Source: an uncultured Alphaproteobacteria bacterium (GTDB taxonomy: Bacteria > Pseudomonadota > Alphaproteobacteria > CAKMZR01). From it: a DNA stretch of 8,645 bases. Under the pieces are notes generated by a model, which was not told where the DNA came from, made no database searches, and saw only the letters and a list, made by a program, of their open reading frames with translations. The position numbers and the translations under genes were made by a program. This document shows, one piece after another, positions 1-5,478 of the stretch (its first letter is position 1; each line of letters opens with the position of its first letter). The stretch is from positions 1 through 8,645 of the forward strand of contig CAKMZR010000056.1 of the NCBI GenBank assembly GCA_929200455.1, in the 5' to 3' direction.

Positions 1-966
1 GACATAAAAAATATTGTCCTCGTGCGACAGCAAAACCTCTTCTCTTCCCTCGAAGACTTCTGTGACCGTGTACATCCTCAAAACCTACACAAACGCGCCC
101 TCGAAAATATCATCCGCGCCGGAAGCTTCGATTCCCTCAACTATAATCGCACCTCCCTACTCAACTCTATCGACAAAATCATACGCTTCAACCAAGACCG
201 CCACCAAGAAAAAAATGCCCAACAAGCCAACCTCTTTGCCGACGCCAACGGCTCCCTGCCTCCCCTCTTTCCCACCATTCCCCACGACACAACCCCTCCT
301 CCATCCCTCGAAGACATATGCAATATGGAATTCGATGCCTTCGGCTTCTACTTCTCCGCTCATCCCCTCGATGCCTACGAAAGTATCCTCAACAACTTCC
401 GCTTCACAAACTCACGGGAAATCAATTCCAATCATTCATCCTTCATCCATCTTGCAGGAAAACTCGAAAAACACAAAACCAAACAGTCGCGAAAACAAAA
501 TCACTACGCCCTCGCCACCCTCAGCGACAGAACAGGAAAATATGAAGTCATCGTACCTTCCTCTCTCTACGCAAAATTACCATTCTCTCTCAAAGATGCA
601 CAAAAAAAACTACTCTACATCCTCGCTTCCTTCGAAGTCAGCGACGACAAAACTTCCATCTTCGCTCACTCCATCTCCTTCCTCTCTGACCACTTCAACC
701 AAAATACACAACCCCTCCTCATCACCATCGACGGAAACCAGCCAGAACAACGCTCACAGTGCCTCCAAGAACTCAAAATATTCCTCCAAAATCAATCACC
801 CTCCCAAAATCATCGCGTGCCCGTCTATATCACCATCCAACAAAACAACCACGCTCCCACATCCTTCAATACCTCAGAAACCATACCCCTCTCCCTAAAT
901 ACTCTCCAACAAGTCAGTGCCATAAAAGGTGTACATGCTCTTGGCTTCAAAAAACCTCCTCAATAG
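1..966 (+). CDS. dnaE: DNA polymerase III subunit alpha, C-terminal part (5'-truncated by window)
   Basis: The reading frame is open from base 1 and ends with TAG at 964-966, so the gene enters from the left; a GTG at 22 is internal, not the start. About 321 C-terminal residues of a protein usually near 1150 residues are present. The polymerase catalytic subunit of the replicative holoenzyme synthesises DNA; this part holds the helix-hairpin-helix region (SLEDFCDRV, then ALENIIRAGSFDSL), the family hallmark GFYFSAHPLD (usually GFYLSGHPLD) about 105 codons in, and an OB-fold beginning near IHLAGKLEKHK with LATLSDRTGKYEVIV. The polymerase active site lies upstream, outside the window. Codon choice is extreme: nearly all third positions are C or A and G is rare on the coding strand. 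A tRNA gene follows 53 nt downstream, with no convincing terminator between. Family assignment is secure; which DnaE subtype is not decided. Confidence 0.93.
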   Translation, partial: DIKNIVLVRQQNLFSSLEDFCDRVHPQNLHKRALENIIRAGSFDSLNYNRTSLLNSIDKIIRFNQDRHQEKNAQQANLFADANGSLPPLFPTIPHDTTPPPSLEDICNMEFDAFGFYFSAHPLDAYESILNNFRFTNSREINSNHSSFIHLAGKLEKHKTKQSRKQNHYALATLSDRTGKYEVIVPSSLYAKLPFSLKDAQKKLLYILASFEVSDDKTSIFAHSISFLSDHFNQNTQPLLITIDGNQPEQRSQCLQELKIFLQNQSPSQNHRVPVYITIQQNNHAPTSFNTSETIPLSLNTLQQVSAIKGVHALGFKKPPQ

Positions 967-1019
967 AAGTCTTGCTTCTCTCATCCCGTTCATGGTACGG
1001 CTTTTGGTATCCAAAATCC

Positions 1020-1096
1020 GCACCCGTAGCTCAGTCGGATAGAGCGCTGCCCTCCGAAGGCAGAGGCCAGAGGTTCGAATCCTCTCGGGTGCGCCA
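1020..1096 (+). tRNA. tRNA-Arg (anticodon CCG), CCA encoded
   Basis: A 77-nt cloverleaf is visible. The acceptor arms GCACCCG (1020-1026) and CGGGTGC (1086-1092) pair fully, followed by discriminator G and genomic CCA at 1094-1096. The D-loop begins TAGCTCAGTCGG. The anticodon stem CTGCC/GGCAG encloses loop CTCCGAA, giving anticodon CCG, which reads the arginine codon CGG. The T-arm carries the canonical GGTTCGAATCC. It lies between dnaE and the minus-strand endonuclease gene, whose stop codon is only 2 nt beyond the CCA. No clear promoter was identified in the 53-nt gap after dnaE, so co-transcription with dnaE is possible. Confidence 0.97.
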
Positions 1097-1098
1097 GT

Positions 1099-1980
1099 TC
1101 AATCTATAGACAGTTCCACAGAAGAAAGATTTTGAGGATGGCCAATAAGATTAATGTCAAATTTCAATGAAGGCTCAATCCTTCCCGAAGCATTATGAAT
1201 TCTAAAAGATAACTGCCAACCCTTATCCATCGTAAGTTCAACCGTAGTCTGCGATCTTTCCTTAGGCTTAATCTCAATAATTCTAGTCGGCAATGTCAGT
1301 TTTTTTCCCCAAAAAAGATTACCATACATATTATAAGACTGAATTTTTACATGTCCATTTTCTTTGATTATTTTGTAATAGTCATACTTTCCAAGCAAAT
1401 ATTCCATAAGCTTATTCGGCGTTGCACAACGCCCAATTTCTTCCATGAATGCCCTTAGTATAAGCTGGTATATGTTACGATGCTTGCTTTCCTGATCCCA
1501 GTGACAAGACCACGCTTCCCCTTGTTTATCCTTTAACCGCAAAAAAATTGGACCCACAGCCTCCCAATATTTCTGCGAACACGGCAGAGCATACCACTCC
1601 TTCCCGAAATCAATAGTGGAAGATAAACGCGAATGTTTAATCGCACGGTGGCGATTTTTCATAGAAAGACCAATCTTTGTACCGTCAGAAATCACCAGCA
1701 GCACATCCCTCACATCACCCTCTCCTCCTCGCTGATCTCCCTGAAGTTCAACCTTTTCAAGGTTTTTCAAACGCGTTTCCTTCTCTGTCAAAAATGAAAC
1801 AGCTTTACACGCTGCCCGTTCACGTTTGCCCCGTTCCATGCTTGAAAGTTTTTGGTAAGCCCGAAGGGCACTGAAGAAAATGCTGTTTTCAACTATAGGC
1901 ACCTCCAGACTTTCTGAAAACGATCTCGCAACAGAATATTCCCAAGCCTTACCGCTTCCTGACTGTGAAATTCTAGACAT
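1099..1980 (-). CDS. Type II restriction endonuclease, HaeIII-family-like
   Basis: This 293-residue protein is probably the nuclease half of a restriction-modification system. It begins SGSGKAWEY, like the SxGRAFEY start I recall for HaeIII-type enzymes. Its central block matches the same family from memory: GDVRDVLL (88-95), IGLSMKNRH (103-111), IKHSRLS (114-120), DFGKEWYALPCSQKYW (124-139) and PIFLRLK (144-150). A PD-(D/E)xK-type site could be made by D89 or D92 with K108, the usual second acid being replaced (SMK), so the exact catalytic set is uncertain. The ATG at 1980 overlaps the end of the methyltransferase gene by 8 bp, implying translational coupling with methylase made first. The stop abuts tRNA-Arg, and no terminator is visible, so transcripts may run antisense into the tRNA gene. 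Base composition is less C/A-skewed than dnaE, fitting acquisition. The recognition sequence cannot be read from the sequence. Confidence 0.78.
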   Translation of the reverse strand: MSRISQSGSGKAWEYSVARSFSESLEVPIVENSIFFSALRAYQKLSSMERGKRERAACKAVSFLTEKETRLKNLEKVELQGDQRGGEGDVRDVLLVISDGTKIGLSMKNRHRAIKHSRLSSTIDFGKEWYALPCSQKYWEAVGPIFLRLKDKQGEAWSCHWDQESKHRNIYQLILRAFMEEIGRCATPNKLMEYLLGKYDYYKIIKENGHVKIQSYNMYGNLFWGKKLTLPTRIIEIKPKERSQTTVELTMDKGWQLSFRIHNASGRIEPSLKFDINLIGHPQNLSSVELSID

Positions 1981-2794
1981 TAATGATGAGCACTTCCTTT
2001 GAACTTTTGTTTTTGCTCATACCATAAAGCCAATTCAACTCTACAATCTTGTAAGAACTATACAAATCTCTGACCAAGGAACAATCATTGTAACTCAGTA
2101 TCCACGCATCTCTCTTTGAAAGAAGACGAGAAAGCTCCAAGTGATCAAAACCATCATGCATATCACCACGCGTGCCATACAACTTACCTCCGTTCGCATA
2201 CGGAGGGTCCAGATACAAGAGTTTGTCTTCATGCTTGGCCATCGCTTGCTTATAATCACAAGATTCAACCGAAACCAATGGTGCAGAAAAGGCTCTCAGC
2301 CTCTCAATTGCAGAAGAAGTAAAACGGGGATGCCCCGGAGACATGCCTCCAGAAAGCGTTGTGCCACTAAAAGAACTCCGGTTAAGGACAAAAAATGCCG
2401 CAGCTTGGTCAAAAGAATCAGGCAATAGGCCGTATTCTTTCTGTAACTTGTAAAAACTCTCTTTTCTTAAAGGATAATAATTTTCAACTTCTTTGGCCAA
2501 AAGAGATGGAGCCTCAAGCAAATAGGACCAGAAATTGATAAGCGGCTTGAACGCGTCTGAACCAAAAACCTTTATCCCCAAATCATTGCAAGCCAACTCA
2601 ACGCTGCCTCCTCCTAGAAAAGGGGAAGCCATTTCTCTGGTGTTTGGCGGAACATAACTTACTATCGCAGAAACCGCACGAGACTTGCCTCCCGGATACC
2701 TCAGTACAGACTTGGTTCGAAGCAAAGACTTGAATGTAGGCGATTGGGCAAAGGATTGGGACTCATCACCGAATGAAGAAAATAAAGTGTCCAT
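1973..2794 (-). CDS. D12-class DNA N6-adenine methyltransferase of a type II R-M system
   Basis: This 273-residue enzyme should transfer a methyl group from SAM to adenine N6 in the site cut by the adjacent endonuclease. Motifs follow the alpha-class (Dam/D12) order: motif X as RYPGGK (32-37), SAM-binding motif I as SPFLGGGSVEL (57-67), the target-recognition region in between with VLNRSSFSG (136-144), and catalytic motif IV DPPY (196-199) late in the chain, followed by WILSYND (231-237). The length is normal for the class. ATG at 2794 is preceded by a strong AGGAGG (complement of 2800-2805) at 5 nt spacing, which fixes the start. The TAG overlaps the endonuclease ATG. No separate controller (C) protein gene is visible; palindromes at 2831-2865 upstream may be the regulatory site. 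The class is clear; specificity is not readable. Confidence 0.92.
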   Translation of the reverse strand: MDTLFSSFGDESQSFAQSPTFKSLLRTKSVLRYPGGKSRAVSAIVSYVPPNTREMASPFLGGGSVELACNDLGIKVFGSDAFKPLINFWSYLLEAPSLLAKEVENYYPLRKESFYKLQKEYGLLPDSFDQAAAFFVLNRSSFSGTTLSGGMSPGHPRFTSSAIERLRAFSAPLVSVESCDYKQAMAKHEDKLLYLDPPYANGGKLYGTRGDMHDGFDHLELSRLLSKRDAWILSYNDCSLVRDLYSSYKIVELNWLYGMSKNKSSKEVLIINV

Positions 2795-2830
2795 ACCATC
2801 CTCCTGATTCTTAAACGCATGCCAATTCTC

Positions 2831-2865
2831 ATAAATTTATTGTCCGTACTGTAACAGATTCGGAC
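2831..2865 (-). promoter_or_regulatory. Palindrome cluster upstream of the methyltransferase gene, possible operator
   Basis: Two adjacent dyads lie 37-71 bp upstream of the methyltransferase start: the perfect 10-bp palindrome ATAAATTTAT (2831-2840), and GTCCG (2842-2846) paired with CGGAC (2861-2865) enclosing CTGT-A-ACAG (2849-2857). The position suits control of the R-M pair, and AT-rich ATAAATTTAT could include a -10 region on the minus strand, but I cannot fix a matching -35. Role is inferred from symmetry and position only. Confidence 0.35.
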
Positions 2866-2957
2866 GCTATAGCAAGACTTGAGAGTGCTTATTTTCCACG
2901 AAAACGCCCCGATTCTCGATTTCATTCCCTCAAGATTCACTCAGAGTTAAAACCTGT

Positions 2958-2985
2958 TTGCCTTTCTCAACCTTTGTGTTATGAT
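2958..2985 (+). promoter_or_regulatory. Sigma70-like promoter for the transporter operon
   Basis: TTGCCT at 2958-2963 (4 of 6 to TTGACA) and TATGAT at 2980-2985 (5 of 6 to TATAAT) are separated by 16 bp. Transcription would begin near 2992, leaving a 5' leader of about 200 nt before the binding-protein start. It is the best-looking plus-strand promoter I found between the R-M block and the transporter genes. The start site is a prediction. Confidence 0.55.
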
Positions 2986-2991
2986 GCTGTG

Positions 2992-3191
2992 CTTATGAGG
3001 AACAGGGAGGGGCGTCTGAAACAATACGCAGGGCAACCAAAAAGCAAAAAAACAAGGGAGGACTCAAAGGTTGTCGGTGTCTTTTGACCCGTAGCCTCTG
3101 TAAAAGATAATCATGCATGTCCGCATCGCTCATCACCTAATCCTCCCTATTTAACTTCTTTCATCAACAACCCATTAGGAGGAGACGTAAG
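2992..3191 (+). promoter_or_regulatory. Long 5' leader with competing SD / anti-SD / anti-anti-SD pairings
   Basis: The SD of the next gene (AGGAGG, 3177-3182, 9 nt before GTG) can be covered by TCCTCC at 3141-3146 pairing with GGAGGA 3178-3183, or in another register by CCTAAT 3136-3141 with ATTAGG 3174-3179. The same anti-SD region, TCCTCCC 3141-3147, is perfectly complementary over 7 bp to GGGAGGA at 3056-3062, and over 6 bp to GGGAGG at 3005-3010. A hairpin TCAAAGG (3064-3070) / CTTTTGA (3081-3087), one G-U pair, lies between. This resembles a translational riboswitch or other SD-sequestration switch. I do not recognise a known aptamer class; glycine and ykkC consensus features were looked for and not seen. 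Confidence 0.45.
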
Positions 3192-4151
3192 GTGAGATTT
3201 CTAAAATCCGTTCTCGTGTCGGTACTGTCTGCGGGTCTCGTGCTGTTCTCAGCAGGAGTTCATGTCGCTACAGCCGCCGAATCTAAAGACCCCATCAAAA
3301 TTGTGATTAACAACTGGTCCAGCCAGCTTGTGCTCGCGAATGTGGTAGGGCAAATTCTTGAATCGCAAGGCTACAATGTGGAATACGTTCCCTCGGATAG
3401 TCAGCTTCAATTTACCGCCATTGCCAATGGTGACATGCACTATCAAGTCGAAGTGTGGGAAGGTTCTATGGCCGAAAACTTCGAAAAAGCCGAAATGACC
3501 GGTGGACTCGTCGATGCAGGGACACATAACGCCGTGACCCGCGAAGATTGGTGGTACCCTTCTTACATGAATGAGCGTTGCCCCGGTCTTCCCGATTGGA
3601 AAGCTCTCAATAAGTGTGCAGAAATGTTCTCCGTGGCTGAAACCGCTCCGAAAGGCCGCTTTGTCGGCCCGCCTGCTGACTGGGGTAAACACTTCAGCGA
3701 GCGGATCGCTGCTCTCGGCATGGACTTCGAAGAAATTCCTGTCGGACAAGCCGCCACTCTTTGGAGCGAATTGCAAGCCGCTTACGACCGTAAAGAACCT
3801 GTCGTGCTCTTCAACTGGACTCCTAACTACATCGAAGCAAAGTTTGACGGTCAATTCGTCGACTTTCCCGAGTACGCTAAGGCATGTCACGAAGACAAAA
3901 GCTGGGGCATGAATCCCAACGCTCTCTACGACTGCGGTGCCGCCAAAAAAGGTTGGCTCAAAAAAGCCATCTGGAAAGGCGTCAAGGACAAATGGCCTAA
4001 GGCTTGGAAAATCCTCCACAATGTCGACTTCAATAACGCTCAGATCGCCGCCGCCGCTTCCTACGTGGACGTCGAAGGTTTGAACGAAAAAGAAGCCGCT
4101 CAAGAGTGGGTCAAGTCCAACAAGAGTGTTTGGTCTAAGTGGGTAAACTAA
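3192..4151 (+). CDS. proX: Betaine-type ABC transporter substrate-binding protein (OpuAC/ProX-like)
   Basis: This 319-residue secreted protein should bind the solute in the periplasm and deliver it to the permease. A Sec signal peptide is clear: MRFLKS, a hydrophobic stretch to about residue 21, then VATA with likely cleavage after A28. The mature chain begins with KIVINNW, typical of the OpuAC fold, and continues with GDMHYQVEVWEG (80-91), the lobe crossing, EDWWYP (118-123) and VVLFNWTPNY (204-213). W42, W89, W120/W121 and W209 are candidate aromatic-cage residues for a quaternary amine. Four cysteines (C130, C142, C232, C248) could form two disulfides. The start is GTG with AGGAGG 9 nt upstream. 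Its coding strand is compositionally balanced, unlike its neighbours, as expected for a highly expressed gene. Symbol is family level; betaine, choline and related compounds are all possible ligands. Confidence 0.88.
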   Translation: MRFLKSVLVSVLSAGLVLFSAGVHVATAAESKDPIKIVINNWSSQLVLANVVGQILESQGYNVEYVPSDSQLQFTAIANGDMHYQVEVWEGSMAENFEKAEMTGGLVDAGTHNAVTREDWWYPSYMNERCPGLPDWKALNKCAEMFSVAETAPKGRFVGPPADWGKHFSERIAALGMDFEEIPVGQAATLWSELQAAYDRKEPVVLFNWTPNYIEAKFDGQFVDFPEYAKACHEDKSWGMNPNALYDCGAAKKGWLKKAIWKGVKDKWPKAWKILHNVDFNNAQIAAAASYVDVEGLNEKEAAQEWVKSNKSVWSKWVN

Positions 4152-4152
4152 G

Positions 4153-4259
4153 ACTCTAGAGTGCTAAGCACATCTGCAAGCTTATGCTTGTCACCAAAGC
4201 GAGTAACGGGAATAAAGAAAATCTTTTTCCTTTAGAGAGAAACTTCTCCCGTTGCTCGC
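4153..4259 (+). repeat. Intercistronic hairpin cluster with 13-bp inverted repeat
   Basis: The 211-nt gap between the binding-protein stop and the ATPase start holds no gene but several dyads: palindrome ACTCTAGAGT (4153-4162), stem GTGC/GCAC (4161-4171), stem CAAGC-TTAT-GCTTG (4177-4190), and a long one in which GCGAGTAACGGGA (4199-4211) pairs with TCCCGTTGCTCGC (4247-4259), 13 bp with one G-U pair and a 35-nt loop. Inside, GGAA(t)AAAGA (4209-4218) can instead pair with TCTTTTTCC (4222-4230), followed by three T, which would exclude the long stem. It probably protects or partly terminates the binding-protein mRNA so that this protein outnumbers the membrane components. The rest (4260-4362) is C-rich with nothing recognisable. 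Confidence 0.6.
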
Positions 4260-4362
4260 AGAGGCCCCCCACTTTCGCTTTCCTTTCCCCCTTATCCGTA
4301 ACTTCTTCTCCGTCAGAAAAAATACAGATATCGGCTGCACCCACACGATAGATCATCCGCCT

Positions 4363-5478
4363 ATGACAAAAACAACTCCCCACCAAAATCCACCCTCTTC
4401 ACAACCCACACCCTCTTCGCCCACCTCCTCTTCAAAAGAAAAAACAGCAAAAATCTCATGCCACAACCTCTGGAAACTCTTCGGCAAAGACCCTTCTCGC
4501 TTTCTTAATCAAAACCCATCCCCCTCCCCGGATTCCCTCAAAGATGAAGGCTATATAGGCGCCGTCCAAGATGTGTCTTGCGAAATCTATGATGGCGAAA
4601 TCCTCATCATCATGGGATTGTCCGGATCCGGAAAATCAACCCTCATGCGTTGCATTTCCCTCTTAAACCCCCCCACTTCCGGAGAAGTCATTTTTGATGG
4701 GCAGAATCTCGCTCAAGCCTCAGAACCAGAACTCATCAACTTAAGACGTCACAAAATGGGAATGGTTTTCCAGAATTTCGGGCTTCTCCCCCATAGGACA
4801 GTCCTTGATAATGTTGCCTTCCCCTTGGAAATCCAAAAGCTAAATAAAGACGAACGCATAGAACGTGCCCGCTCTATGATAGAACTTGTCGGTCTTGAAG
4901 GTCGCGAAAACTACTTCCCGCGAGAACTCTCCGGAGGACAACAGCAACGCGTCGGCATTGCCCGATCCTTAGCCGTAGAACCTGACGTATGGTTCCTCGA
5001 TGAACCCTTTTCCGCTCTCGACCCTCTCATAAGACGCGATATGCAAAACGAATTTATTCGCCTGCAAAAGATGCTCAATAAGACCATCTTCTTTATCACC
5101 CACGACTTCGATGAGGCCGTACGTCTTGCCGATCGCATCGGCATCATGAAAGATGGACGCCTCATACAGCTCACAACACCCGAAGACATGGTGCGAAATC
5201 CTGCAGATGACTATGTAGCCGAATTTACAAAACATGCCCCTCTTGAAGACATTCTCTCTGTAAACATTGTCATGAAAAAACTTTCAAACGGAAAAGTTCC
5301 GGAAGGGAGTCATACTCTTTCTGCCCAAGCAAAACTTCATGACATAGCCGCTGATGTCCTCAGAAGTGACCACGTCTTTACCGTAGTCGATGACACAAAA
5401 AAACCTGTCGGAACCCTAGAACGCCAAGACGTAATTGACGCCCTCTTTGGTGCCCCCTCCCTTCCCAATTCAAAATGA
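4363..5478 (+). CDS. proV: Betaine/proline-type ABC transporter ATP-binding protein (ProV-like)
   Basis: This 371-residue cytoplasmic ATPase powers the permease that follows. The core shows Walker A GLSGSGKST (85-93), Q-loop Q137 in VFQNFG, signature LSGGQQQR (189-196), Walker B VWFLDEP (209-215) and H-loop H247. NLWKLFGKDP and the spacing before GAVQDVS fit the ProV/OpuAA subfamily, where a short linker precedes the ATPase fold. After about residue 290 the tail (DILSVNIV... HVFTVVDDTKKPVGTLERQDV) resembles a single CBS-like unit, shorter than the pair usual in ProV. The first 27 residues are rich in Pro, Ser and Thr, outside the conserved fold, and probably reflect local C/A-rich composition. 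ATG 4363 was chosen although no good SD precedes it; the frame is open upstream to a TTG at 4252, but that codon lies within the hairpin arm. The stop shares ATGA with the possible permease start. Confidence 0.92.
   Translation: MTKTTPHQNPPSSQPTPSSPTSSSKEKTAKISCHNLWKLFGKDPSRFLNQNPSPSPDSLKDEGYIGAVQDVSCEIYDGEILIIMGLSGSGKSTLMRCISLLNPPTSGEVIFDGQNLAQASEPELINLRRHKMGMVFQNFGLLPHRTVLDNVAFPLEIQKLNKDERIERARSMIELVGLEGRENYFPRELSGGQQQRVGIARSLAVEPDVWFLDEPFSALDPLIRRDMQNEFIRLQKMLNKTIFFITHDFDEAVRLADRIGIMKDGRLIQLTTPEDMVRNPADDYVAEFTKHAPLEDILSVNIVMKKLSNGKVPEGSHTLSAQAKLHDIAADVLRSDHVFTVVDDTKKPVGTLERQDVIDALFGAPSLPNSK

Noticed and set aside
14..898. Long Ser/Pro/Thr-rich frame overlapping dnaE in another frame
   Set aside because: Low-complexity shadow caused by the extreme C/A bias; the frame at 1-966 carries recognisable DnaE motifs.
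965..979. AGAAG-TCTTG-CTTCT hairpin at the dnaE stop
   Set aside because: Five weak pairs and no following T tract, so not a credible terminator.
2716..2729. GGTTCGAA in the methyltransferase gene, matching 8 bases of the tRNA T-arm
   Set aside because: Too short for an attR copy and inside the intact 5' part of the methyltransferase gene; flanking bases do not continue the tRNA match.
2995..3087. 30-codon frame starting ATG just after the predicted transcription start
   Set aside because: No SD, basic low-complexity composition, and it runs through the leader pairing elements; could only be a leaderless peptide and nothing supports it.
3249..4103. 284-codon antisense frame across the binding-protein gene
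   Set aside because: Mirror of a codon-biased gene; no SD or domain, and the sense protein has clear signal peptide and OpuAC features.
4252..4362. 37-codon N-terminal extension of the ATPase from TTG 4252
   Set aside because: Start codon lies in the inverted-repeat arm, no SD, and the added residues are not part of the ABC fold.
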